A DNA stretch of 14,120 nucleotides from Acidilobaceae archaeon (lineage in GTDB: Archaea; Thermoproteota; Thermoprotei_A; Sulfolobales; Acidilobaceae): positions 1-14,120 of the forward strand of contig JALUDK010000188.1 in NCBI GenBank assembly GCA_027044005.1. Direction: 5' to 3'. The notes under the pieces are model-generated. The model was not told where the DNA came from, did not search any database, and saw nothing but the letters and a program-made list of their open reading frames with translations. Below, in pieces: positions 7,109-13,994 of this stretch; position 1 is the first letter of the stretch, and the number at the start of each line of letters is the position of its first letter. A program made the position numbers and the translations under genes.

Positions 7109-7488
7109 GGTACTACTTCCTAGAGATACTAGCATGCCCAGAATGCAAGTCAAGGCTCACCTACTACACGATCAAGGAGAGGGAAACCAGCGTAGACGTG
7201 CCAGTGGAGAGTATAAGATGCCGGGAATGGTGCGGCCTCCACAATAAGCCAGCCAGAGAGGTGCCCCTAAGCGAGTGCACCGCCTGCATAAAGAGAGAGG
7301 TGGTAGAGGGAGTCCTAATCTGCACAAACTGTGGCCGCTGGTACCCAATAATCGACAGGATACCAATACTAATAGACGACAAGTACAGGAGGGAGAAGGA
7401 GGACAAGGAGTTCCTAGAGAGGAACCTAGACAAGATACCAGTAGAGATCAGGAGGCTCATGAAGAGGCCACCCCTACCCAACCAATAA
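7105..7488 (+). CDS. Trm112-like zinc-binding protein, extended
   Basis: Predicted 127-residue protein. The start (Leu-Ala-Cys-Pro-Glu-Cys, Cys11/Cys14) and the segment Gly-Val-Leu-Ile-Cys-Thr-Asn-Cys-Gly-Arg-Trp-Tyr-Pro-Ile (69-82, Cys73/Cys76), ending in Ile-Pro-Ile-Leu-Ile, are the two halves of a Trm112 zinc ribbon. Trm112 proteins are small partners that activate S-adenosylmethionine-dependent methyltransferases acting on tRNA, rRNA and release factor. Typical archaeal forms are near 60 residues. Here about 45 extra residues between the Cys pairs hold a second set, Cys39/Cys43 and Cys58/Cys61, which could bind another metal, and a charged helical tail follows. The GTG start overlaps the mutase stop codon (GTGA), with AGAGGTG seven bases upstream, indicating translational coupling. 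No methyltransferase lies next to it; the Trm10-like gene in the window is not a known Trm112 client. Confidence 0.72.
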   Translation: MRYYFLEILACPECKSRLTYYTIKERETSVDVPVESIRCREWCGLHNKPAREVPLSECTACIKREVVEGVLICTNCGRWYPIIDRIPILIDDKYRREKEDKEFLERNLDKIPVEIRRLMKRPPLPNQ

Positions 7489-7543
7489 AACAGCTGAGCC
7501 GTAAAGGGAGATACAGGGCAAGACCAGGCGCGGGGTGCACGTG

Positions 7544-7978
7544 ATGGCACAGCCCAATATAGCGGACTTCCTAGCCAGCCTAGACAGGTGGGTTCAGCTG
7601 CAACAGATGATACTACAGAACTTCAAGGACATGGAGGACAAGGTAAAAGAGTCGGACAGGCTAGACCTTATAATACACACCAGGATAGCGTTCAACCACA
7701 TGATCAAGACGCTCAAGGCCTTCGACGACTGGCTCCAGGACCCGTTCATAACGAGTAATATCCCAAGAGAGATGCTAGTAGACGTGTGGGTAACAACCCT
7801 AGAAATACTGGAGAAGCTTCTAGAGCTCGACATAAGACACACAAGCCAGGTAAGGAACCTAATAGAAGAGTCATTCAAGAAAGGAGAGATAAGCCCGATA
7901 GTAGCCCAGCTCAAAGACCTAGCAGTATCCAAGGACAAGGACGAGAGGAGGCCGCCGGGGCCATCAATATCAATCTAG
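7544..7978 (+). CDS. DUF2153-like archaeal protein of unknown function
   Basis: Predicted 144-residue, all-helical soluble protein without Cys, signal peptide or membrane segment. It is rich in Leu, Asp, Lys and Ile, with conserved-looking stretches such as Trp-Val-Gln-Leu-Gln-Gln-Met-Ile-Leu (16-24) and Ala-Phe-Asp-Asp-Trp-Leu-Gln-Asp-Pro (59-67). These resemble the crenarchaeal family DUF2153, recalled from memory and not checked. The ATG at 7544 was chosen over GTG 7535 because GGGGTG at 7532-7537 then sits six bases upstream. It is 55 bases downstream of the Trm112-like gene and may belong to the same transcript; a weak aataaaa at 7484-7490 could be a separate promoter. The last stop codon overlaps the stop of the opposite flippase gene in one CTAG. 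Function cannot be inferred. Confidence 0.7.
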   Translation: MAQPNIADFLASLDRWVQLQQMILQNFKDMEDKVKESDRLDLIIHTRIAFNHMIKTLKAFDDWLQDPFITSNIPREMLVDVWVTTLEILEKLLELDIRHTSQVRNLIEESFKKGEISPIVAQLKDLAVSKDKDERRPPGPSISI

Positions 7979-9318
7979 CCGGCAAGCCTGCCAGCCAGAG
8001 TACCCACAATCCTCCTAATCTCATCCACCCCAACCAGTCCAACTCCAACCATGAATACGAGGGACGATAGAGACGCAACTAGGGCAGAGACAAGCGGGGT
8101 CCAGTCAGCAAGGAGTCCAAGCAGGACCCCCACGAGGAACCCTGCTAGGGCCTGCAAGGTGTGCCAGGCCAGCCACGGTATCCCAGAAGCTAGAAGTGAG
8201 AGGTATATGGACAACGTGTACGCTGTCGCGACTCCTAGGACTCCATAGTCCTTCAGTGCTATGGACAAGAATGTCAGAAGGGCTAGCCTAGATAAGCCGA
8301 CAGCCACTAGCCTAACCCTATCACCACTCGCATTAAGCATAGATATGGCCATGTAGAGGGAGGAGTAGCCCACTATGGAGGCGGCTAAAAGCATCATAAC
8401 CCTAGGATCCCCGTCCACCCCGAGGATCTTGTAGGCGAGGCCGGGCTCGGCAGCCAATGCAGGAGCCGCAACAGCCCCGGCGAAGATTGCGTATCTAGAT
8501 ATATCCCTGTAGGCGTCCAGGGCCCTATAGCTCACCGCGACATATGCTAGGGAGTACGCGAAGCTCCCAGCCAACAGTGAGATCGTCAGGGACAGGTAGA
8601 AAACCCCCACATCGCCTAGCGTATCAGAGGCCAGCACAGCCAAGACGGTGCCTATATTAGCTGCTAGACTGCCAGCCAACACGTTCGGGTAATTAGACAG
8701 TCCATCCACAATCACCTCGGGCTCGAAGAGCCTATGCCCAGCCTTAAGAGAGCCGGATAGAACCGGTACGGCGAGCACAGCGGAGACGATAGACCCGGCT
8801 ATGAAGCCAGCAACAATGCCAGCGGGCCCATAGGCAACGGCAAGTCCAAGCCCGGCTATAACCTTAACAATGGAGGATATCAGCGTTATCTTGGCGTACT
8901 CGACACTCCTCCTAGCACCTACAACTCCCCAGAGGAGGAGGAAAGACAGTATGAAGCTAGCTGAGAACACGTAGACTAGCACCATGTACTGGCTAGGTAT
9001 CTTGGCTGATAGAAGACCCGCTACACCAGCGGAAACAAGGAGGGCCAGGGGCACAGCGACGGCTATACTAGTAGTTAGGACAGACACCCCAAGCCTAGTC
9101 AGGTTCCTCACAATAGCCATATCCAGGCCAAGGCTAGCCAGGTAGGCCGCCATAAATCCGGCGCTAACTATAGAAGAGGCGAGCCCGACCCCCTCGCCTC
9201 CTAGGATCCTAGAGGCAACTATCCACAATAGCCCCCCAGACACGGAGGGGAGAACAGAGCCTACAGTGACCAGCAAGCCACTGGCGAGCAGAGTCCTCCT
9301 ACCACCCTGGCCCCCCAT
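7975..9318 (-). CDS. polysaccharide/lipid-linked oligosaccharide flippase-like membrane protein
   Basis: Predicted 447-residue integral membrane protein with about 13-14 hydrophobic helices spread over nearly its whole length, separated by short loops containing a few charges. The order, with an N-terminal helix followed by Ser-Arg-Ile-Leu-Gly and Gly-Leu-Ala-Ser, resembles the Wzx/polysaccharide-biosynthesis branch of the MOP superfamily. Members flip lipid-linked sugars across the cell membrane, for instance for archaeal N-glycosylation of S-layer proteins. A MATE-type exporter is an alternative; no catalytic motif distinguishes them. There are no glycosyltransferases beside it, so the substrate is unsupported. 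The ATG at 9318 follows GGAGG at some distance (13 bases) and a TATA-like tttaatt at 9361-9367. Codons in this gene are G/T-ending, as in other minus-strand genes here. Confidence 0.75.
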   Translation of the reverse strand: MGGQGGRRTLLASGLLVTVGSVLPSVSGGLLWIVASRILGGEGVGLASSIVSAGFMAAYLASLGLDMAIVRNLTRLGVSVLTTSIAVAVPLALLVSAGVAGLLSAKIPSQYMVLVYVFSASFILSFLLLWGVVGARRSVEYAKITLISSIVKVIAGLGLAVAYGPAGIVAGFIAGSIVSAVLAVPVLSGSLKAGHRLFEPEVIVDGLSNYPNVLAGSLAANIGTVLAVLASDTLGDVGVFYLSLTISLLAGSFAYSLAYVAVSYRALDAYRDISRYAIFAGAVAAPALAAEPGLAYKILGVDGDPRVMMLLAASIVGYSSLYMAISMLNASGDRVRLVAVGLSRLALLTFLSIALKDYGVLGVATAYTLSIYLSLLASGIPWLAWHTLQALAGFLVGVLLGLLADWTPLVSALVASLSSLVFMVGVGLVGVDEIRRIVGTLAGRLAG

Positions 9319-9360
9319 AGCCTACCCTAAGCCTCCAGGACCCAACGGCCCGCCCCGTAG

Positions 9361-9367
9361 AATTAAA
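9361..9367 (-). promoter_or_regulatory. candidate TATA box for the flippase gene
   Basis: On the minus strand it reads tttaatt, the only A/T-rich run on that side of the gap. It predicts transcription start near 9338 and a leader of about 20 bases. The match is modest. Confidence 0.4.
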
Positions 9368-9392
9368 GGGCGCAGCCTCCAAGCAGGGATCT

Positions 9393-9417
9393 GTATATGA
9401 TAACACGATGCTTATTA
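9393..9417 (+). promoter_or_regulatory. candidate proC promoter (two TATA-like elements)
   Basis: gtatatga at 9393-9400 and gcttatta at 9410-9417 are both plausible TATA boxes, placing transcription start near 9422 or 9440. Either gives a leader of 15-33 bases with GGTG/GGAG motifs just before the GTG at 9455. Which one is used cannot be decided by eye. Confidence 0.4.
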
Positions 9418-9454
9418 GCAACCCACTACCCAGCCTGCCGGTGAAGGGTGGGAG

Positions 9455-10300
9455 GTGTGCGCCTTCCAGGAGGTTCTCGGAGATAAGACCATAGCAATCC
9501 TCGGCGCAGGTAAGATTGGCACCGCCATGATAAGATCCTTAAGGGGGGTCGCGGGCTCCATATTGGCGACGGGGAGGAGGGACGAGACGCTATCCAAGGC
9601 AGAGGAGCTAGGCGCAGTGGCCCTAAAGGACAACGCCCGGGCCGCATCGATGGCGGATATAATAATAGTTAGCGTCAAACCCTACCAGCTCCCGGTTGTA
9701 ATCAGGGACATAATGGGCCACGTCGAGGGAAAGATCGTTGTCTCGGTGGCAGCAGGGGTTAAAAGGGCCACCGTAGCTAGGAGGCTGCCCAGGGCCATAG
9801 TATTCAGGGCGATGCCCAACATAAACGCGCTGATCGGCATGAGTACTACTGCTATAGTAGAGGGGGACTATAGCCCGGAGCACAGGCTCATGGTAGAGGC
9901 GGTATTCAGATCCATGGGTACAATATACTGGATCCCGGAGGAGTGGATAGACACCTGGACTGGCCTAGTGGGAAGCGGGCCAGCATACCTAGCGGAGATA
10001 ATAGATGGGCTAGTCCTGGGGGCAGTCTCCATGGGCCTGCCAAGAGACGTGGTATACAAGGCCGTCCTAGACACGTTCAAGGCCACAGCAGAGCTGCTGG
10101 CTAGGAACGGGAAGCATCCAGCTGTAATCAGGGACGAGGTCACTACACCAGCAGGCACAACAATCCACGGCCTCAAGGTACTAGAGTCGAGAGGAGTTAA
10201 GTCGGCTCTAATGGACATAGTAGAGGCCTCATCAAGGAGGGGCAAGGAGCTGGGCAAGGAGATAGATGCAGCGGTGGACAATGCATTATCGGAGGGCTAA
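9455..10300 (+). CDS. proC: pyrroline-5-carboxylate reductase
   Basis: Predicted 281-residue cytosolic enzyme that reduces 1-pyrroline-5-carboxylate to proline with NAD(P)H, the last step of proline synthesis. A Rossmann fold opens the protein, with Gly-Ala-Gly-Lys-Ile-Gly at 17-22. Met-Pro-Asn (120-122) and Gly-Ser-Gly-Pro-Ala-Tyr (173-178) follow, and the family signature Asp-Glu-Val-Thr-Thr-Pro-Ala-Gly-Thr-Thr-Ile-His-Gly-Leu spans 227-240. Length is normal. The GTG start has GGGTGGGAG directly before it; no other start fits without losing the first strand. No other proline gene is nearby, so it is probably transcribed alone. Its stop codon overlaps the stop of the opposite ThrRS-editing gene by four bases. 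Confidence 0.93.
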   Translation: MCAFQEVLGDKTIAILGAGKIGTAMIRSLRGVAGSILATGRRDETLSKAEELGAVALKDNARAASMADIIIVSVKPYQLPVVIRDIMGHVEGKIVVSVAAGVKRATVARRLPRAIVFRAMPNINALIGMSTTAIVEGDYSPEHRLMVEAVFRSMGTIYWIPEEWIDTWTGLVGSGPAYLAEIIDGLVLGAVSMGLPRDVVYKAVLDTFKATAELLARNGKHPAVIRDEVTTPAGTTIHGLKVLESRGVKSALMDIVEASSRRGKELGKEIDAAVDNALSEG

Positions 10301-11640
10301 AGCCTGAGAATCCTAGGGGCCCCAAGTAGGCCCTCAACCTCCCTAGCAAGCTCGCCCGGAGTCACAGCCTCCTGGCTACCAGGCTCCCACCTCCTCCTAA
10401 CTGTAACCACACCCTCAGCGGCCTCCCTCTCGCCGATAACACCCACAATGGGCACCCACAGCCTAGCAGCCCTCCTAATCCTGGCACCCAGCCTGGTCGA
10501 GGTATCATCCAAGACAGCAACCCTAGCCCCACTCCTAGCCAGCATGGATGCAACCTCATACGCAAAGCCCTTCTGATCCTCGGACACAGGAATCAAGGCC
10601 ACATGGACGAAGTGCATCCATGGAGGCAGCATTGGGACATGGGAGTCGTCAGACTCCCTCCTAGCAAGCTCGGAATCCACGATGCTTGCAACCAGGACGC
10701 GTAGTGGTCCTATACAGGAGAACCCTCCAACCTCGGCTCCAAGAGGAATAACAGGTCCACTCCTCATCCTGTAGAACACAACCCGTCCATCACCCTCTAG
10801 CCCTGGGGCCGCTAAGCCCTTGGAGCCCAGGGGAGCCTCAATGAGATCAGTATAACCATATATGCTAGAGAGGACCTCCCCAATGCTGGATTCCAGCTTG
10901 ACTACTACATCGCCCTGATGCCTGACCACCAGGCTCCCACTCCCCATAGAGCATGAGTATAGCAGCGCGGCTAGCATTTCAAGGCCCTGGAGCTTATCCA
11001 GCCTATAACCGCTACTGGCAACCCCCACGCCAGCCAGGCCACCAGTAAGCCTATCAACTATCGCCGACAAGACCACCTCTCCTCTGCCATCAAGCGGGTG
11101 CAGGCCAAGTCTGCCCAAGACCTCGACGGTATCCCCCTCCTGTAGGGTCTCTGAGAGGCCAGCAGGCAGGAGGCCCCTGGCTATAGCCTCCCGAACAGGT
11201 ATAGGGCTATCCTCTAGATTGTAGTACACCGGATCGCCCCGTATCTCCCTGGATAGCTCGGAGAGCGGGTGGCCATATACAGTCAGGGAGAACCGCTTAT
11301 ACCAGCCAAAGGGAGACCTCTCAACCCTAACTCCCTTGGCAGAAAGGAGGTTCTCCATATGCTTAAGCACCTCAACCGCGGCTCTAGGGGGAGCCAGCCT
11401 GCTGGATAGGTGGGCGTAGGGGTAGAGCATGACACTATCCGCCTTTACCCTAGATAGGACGTCTAGTATGCTAGCCACAGCCTCAGCAGCAGTTACGCTG
11501 GTATCCCCCTCCTCAACGGTGGTCATGACCACCAAGCAGTTAGAGCAGCCGCCCCTACCCGGAGGGTCGGGGGTAGACTTCAACGCCTTCTTAAGAGTCT
11601 CATACTCGAAGCGCTCGGCGTGGAGGAGCAGTATCCTCAA
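10297..11640 (-). CDS. stand-alone threonyl-tRNA synthetase editing protein (ThrRS-ed)
   Basis: Predicted 447-residue ThrRS paralogue. Residues 1-135 form the archaeal ThrRS N-terminal editing domain, related to D-aminoacyl-tRNA deacylase: Met-Arg-Ile-Leu-Leu-Leu-His at the start, Tyr-Pro-Tyr-Ala-His-Leu-Ser-Ser at 73-80, Pro-Phe-Gly-Trp-Tyr-Lys ending at Lys115 (the position of the essential lysine), and Gly-His-Pro-Leu-Ser-Glu-Leu-Ser-Arg at 123-131. The C-terminus, about 338-440, is the anticodon-binding domain (Pro-Val-Ser-Glu-Asp near 351-355; Arg-Leu-Gly-Ala-Arg-Ile-Arg near 383-389). The middle lacks recognisable class II motifs 2 and 3, so it should not charge tRNA. In Crenarchaeota such proteins hydrolyse Ser-tRNA(Thr) in trans beside a catalytic ThrRS lacking the editing domain, here outside the window. 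TTG 11640 was chosen over GTG 11652: GGGTG lies nine bases upstream and the protein then begins like its relatives. Confidence 0.87.
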   Translation of the reverse strand: MRILLLHAERFEYETLKKALKSTPDPPGRGGCSNCLVVMTTVEEGDTSVTAAEAVASILDVLSRVKADSVMLYPYAHLSSRLAPPRAAVEVLKHMENLLSAKGVRVERSPFGWYKRFSLTVYGHPLSELSREIRGDPVYYNLEDSPIPVREAIARGLLPAGLSETLQEGDTVEVLGRLGLHPLDGRGEVVLSAIVDRLTGGLAGVGVASSGYRLDKLQGLEMLAALLYSCSMGSGSLVVRHQGDVVVKLESSIGEVLSSIYGYTDLIEAPLGSKGLAAPGLEGDGRVVFYRMRSGPVIPLGAEVGGFSCIGPLRVLVASIVDSELARRESDDSHVPMLPPWMHFVHVALIPVSEDQKGFAYEVASMLARSGARVAVLDDTSTRLGARIRRAARLWVPIVGVIGEREAAEGVVTVRRRWEPGSQEAVTPGELAREVEGLLGAPRILRL

Positions 11641-11682
11641 CCCTGCTAGCACCCGGTCTTAACGTGGACATCGGTATGGGTC

Positions 11683-11689
11683 TAATATG
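11683..11689 (-). promoter_or_regulatory. candidate TATA box for the ThrRS editing gene
   Basis: On the minus strand this reads catatta. It predicts transcription start near 11660 and a leader of about 20 bases before the TTG at 11640. Confidence 0.4.
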
Positions 11690-11768
11690 CTGAATAGCGC
11701 CGAGAGGCATAGTAGAAGATCCGGATGTCCCAGGGGCGGTAGTTAGCCGAGGGTAGTCTACACTATAT

Positions 11769-11790
11769 TAGGCCTCCCTTGGGAGGCCTA
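11769..11790. repeat. 22-bp inverted repeat abutting the radA TATA box
   Basis: The arms TAGGCCTCCC (11769-11778) and GGGAGGCCTA (11781-11790) are perfect reverse complements with only TT between them. The right arm runs into the TATA box and covers the BRE position; another A/T stretch, ctatatta, borders the left arm. No T-run follows and the two-base loop is too tight for a good RNA hairpin, so a protein-binding DNA site is more likely than a terminator. Confidence 0.7.
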
Positions 11791-11797
11791 TAAATAT
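11788..11797 (+). promoter_or_regulatory. radA core promoter (TATA box)
   Basis: ctataaatat is the strongest archaeal TATA match in the window. Twenty-five bases downstream falls on or beside the ATG at 11815, so the main transcript should be leaderless or nearly so. No convincing ribosome binding site precedes the start, which agrees. The ctatatta at 11763-11770 could be a second, weaker start site. Confidence 0.7.
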
Positions 11798-11814
11798 GGG
11801 GGACTGAGCAGGGT

Positions 11815-12771
11815 ATGGGAGACCAGAAGGAGGTACGGGAGTTAACAGATCTCCCAGGAGTAGGGCCCTCAACAGCACAGAAGATGATAGAAGCCGGCTT
11901 CGCAAGCATAGAGGCGGTCGCGGTAGCAACACCCCAAGAGCTCAGCCAGGTGACCGGGATACCCCTCCCCACAGCACAGAAGATCATACAAGCCGCGAGG
12001 GAGGCGCTGGATATAAGGTTCAAGACAGCCCTGGAACTCAAGAAGGAGAGGCTGACGATAAAGAAGATAACAACGTCGAGCAGGAACCTGGACGAGCTCC
12101 TAGGAGGAGGCATAGAGACAAGGACCATAACAGAGCTATTCGGAGAGTTCGGCTCAGGCAAGACCCAGATATGCCACCAGCTGTCAGTCAACGTACAACT
12201 ACCAGAAGAGAGCGGGGGCCTCAACGGCAAGGCAGTGTACATAGACACAGAGGGAACCTTCAGGTGGGAGAGGATAGAGCAGATGGCCAGAGGCGCCGGG
12301 CTAGACCCGGACGAGGTCATGGAGAACATATACTGGATCAGGGCAGTGAACAGCCACCACCAGATGGCTATAATAGACCAGCTATTCGACCTCCTGAAAA
12401 GGGAGAACATAAGGCTAGTCATAGTAGACTCCGTCACAAGCCACTTCAGGGCAGAATTCCCAGGCAGGGAGAACCTAGCCATGAGGCAGCAGCTACTCAA
12501 CAAGCACCTACACCAGCTCATGAGGCTAGCCGAGATATATGACGTAGCGGTCGTGATCACAAACCAAGTCATGGCCAGGCCCGACGTCTTCTACGGCGAC
12601 CCCACCCAGGCAGTAGGAGGACACGTGCTCTACCACGCGCCAGGAGTCAGAGTACAGCTGAAGAAGAGCCGAGGCAACAAGAGGATAGCCAGGATCGTGG
12701 ATGCACCACACCTACCCGAGGGTGAGACCGTATTCGTGATAACAGAGTGGGGCATAAGAGACCCAGAATAA
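11815..12771 (+). CDS. radA: DNA repair and recombination protein RadA
   Basis: Predicted 318-residue archaeal RecA/Rad51 homologue that forms filaments on single-stranded DNA and drives ATP-dependent strand exchange. Residues 9-62 are the helix-hairpin-helix DNA-binding N-domain. A linker has the polymerisation motif Phe69-x-x-Ala72, followed by the ATPase core with Walker A Gly-Glu-Phe-Gly-Ser-Gly-Lys-Thr (110-117), Asp-Thr-Glu-Gly-Thr-Phe (144-149) and Walker B Leu-Val-Ile-Val-Asp-Ser (201-206). The L2 region, around 250-274, has the typical Thr-Asn-Gln-Val and Gly-Gly-His sequence. Length and motifs are normal and no intein is present. The ATG at 11815 lies at the predicted transcription start. 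The gene ends two bases before the opposite radical SAM gene. The palindrome over its promoter suggests regulation, possibly linked to DNA damage or growth state; that is inference. Confidence 0.97.
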   Translation: MGDQKEVRELTDLPGVGPSTAQKMIEAGFASIEAVAVATPQELSQVTGIPLPTAQKIIQAAREALDIRFKTALELKKERLTIKKITTSSRNLDELLGGGIETRTITELFGEFGSGKTQICHQLSVNVQLPEESGGLNGKAVYIDTEGTFRWERIEQMARGAGLDPDEVMENIYWIRAVNSHHQMAIIDQLFDLLKRENIRLVIVDSVTSHFRAEFPGRENLAMRQQLLNKHLHQLMRLAEIYDVAVVITNQVMARPDVFYGDPTQAVGGHVLYHAPGVRVQLKKSRGNKRIARIVDAPHLPEGETVFVITEWGIRDPE

Positions 12772-12773
12772 GG

Positions 12774-13940
12774 CTAGTCCAAGAGATACAAGCCCAAGCT
12801 GGACGCGTACCACCTAGCCTCCTCCACCTCCCTCCTAGACACCCTCCTAGCGATATCCCTCCACTTCCCCGGGTTCCTCTCCACAAGGTGCTGGGGAGTA
12901 TACTGGCCCATAACATTGACAACCACCCTATCCCGGGGCAGATTACCGGCGATCCACTCGAGGACCTTCCTAGTGCAGCACTCCAGGTGGCCCGGCATAA
13001 CAAGGTGCCTTATAATCATGTCGCCATGCCTTGAAGCAACCGCCAAGTTCCTAGTCACAGTCTCGACATAGTTAGGAACAATAGAGAGTCGCCTAGCACA
13101 CCTATTATTACCCCACTTGAAGTCCGGCAACCAGATATCTATCAAGTCGACTAGGACCTCCATAGCCTCAGGGCTCATATACATGTTGCTATTCCACAGC
13201 TGCGGTATATCACTCCTAACATACAGCAGACTCTCAACTATAACATGCATACTAGGCGTGGGATCCCCACCCACATGATTTATATTCCTAGCACCCCGAG
13301 CAGCAAGCAGATCCTGTAGGGCGGCAAGGCTCCTAGGAGTGGCCTTAAATCCCATCCTAGCCCCAGTCTGACTCACATCGTAATTCTGGCAGAAGACACA
13401 GGTGAAGTTGCACCCACCATAAAATATCGTCCCGCTGGGCACCAGAGGAGCCTCCTCGCCAAGGTGGAGGAAGGCGGTATGCACATACACATCCCAAGCA
13501 AGCCTACACGCCCCGAGCCTACCAGAAGCCCTATCCACACCACACCTCCTATCACAAAGCACACACGGGCTAGCAAGCCTCCTAGCCAACTCAGCCTTAA
13601 GGTGGAGAAGGCTCCACCGGGGGAAGTGCCTGGCAAGCCTAGCAGCCCTCTCGGGCTCCTCAAGTGCAGGCCCCCACTCATCCCTAAACCAGCCCGCGGC
13701 TTCACTATGCGCCTTCACTAGGTCCTCAAGGCTAGCCTCCCTAATCTCATCACCACGGAGCGGCGACTCTACTGCCCTAACAAGCTTAAACTTGGGGGGA
13801 GCCACACCCCTAAGGACGGCATAGTACCACCGCAGCCTTTCCCTCAAGACCGGGTTATAGAGGGCCCTAACCGCGTCTGGCCTAACACGCATCCACACGC
13901 CCTCATAGCCAGTATCAACCAGAGCCCGCAGCGCCTCCAA
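12774..13940 (-). CDS. PflX-like radical SAM protein (COG1313 type)
   Basis: Predicted 388-residue iron-sulfur enzyme. The radical SAM cluster Cys177-x-x-x-Cys181-x-x-Cys184 sits in Gly-Gly-Cys-Asn-Phe-Thr-Cys-Val-Phe-Cys-Gln-Asn-Tyr, followed by Gly-Gly-Asp-Pro-Thr-Pro (224-229). Ahead of it is the second Cys set typical of PflX relatives: Cys126-x-x-Cys129-x-x-x-Cys133 with Cys145, then Phe-Leu-His-Leu-Gly-Glu-Glu (157-163) and Ser-Gly-Thr-Ile-Phe. PflX resembles pyruvate formate-lyase activase, but its substrate is not known. Nearly 120 residues precede the first Cys motif, longer than usual for the family, with no recognised domain. No glycyl-radical enzyme is nearby. The start is uncertain: TTG 13940 has GGGGTG only two bases upstream, but the TATA box at 13962-13968 predicts transcription start right at it; GTG 13898 or ATG 13892 are alternatives. 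Confidence 0.82.
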   Translation of the reverse strand: MEALRALVDTGYEGVWMRVRPDAVRALYNPVLRERLRWYYAVLRGVAPPKFKLVRAVESPLRGDEIREASLEDLVKAHSEAAGWFRDEWGPALEEPERAARLARHFPRWSLLHLKAELARRLASPCVLCDRRCGVDRASGRLGACRLAWDVYVHTAFLHLGEEAPLVPSGTIFYGGCNFTCVFCQNYDVSQTGARMGFKATPRSLAALQDLLAARGARNINHVGGDPTPSMHVIVESLLYVRSDIPQLWNSNMYMSPEAMEVLVDLIDIWLPDFKWGNNRCARRLSIVPNYVETVTRNLAVASRHGDMIIRHLVMPGHLECCTRKVLEWIAGNLPRDRVVVNVMGQYTPQHLVERNPGKWRDIARRVSRREVEEARWYASSLGLYLLD

Positions 13941-13961
13941 GACACCCCGGCCCCAGGCTAC

Positions 13962-13979
13962 ATATAGGAGGGAGGCCTA
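13962..13979 (-). promoter_or_regulatory. candidate promoter of the radical SAM gene, with a copy of the radA repeat arm
   Basis: On the minus strand TAGGCCTCCC (13979-13970) is followed at once by a TATA-like tcctatatg (13969-13961). Transcription start would fall near 13940, the proposed TTG start. The ten-base arm is identical to one arm of the palindrome upstream of radA. Confidence 0.45.
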
Positions 13980-13994
13980 AACAGTGTAGCCCCG

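Noticed and set aside
11763..12572. 269-codon open frame antisense to radA
   Set aside because: It lies fully within radA on the other strand. Its product is Ser/Leu/Met-rich with no motif, and the long open frame follows from the A/C-ending codons of radA.
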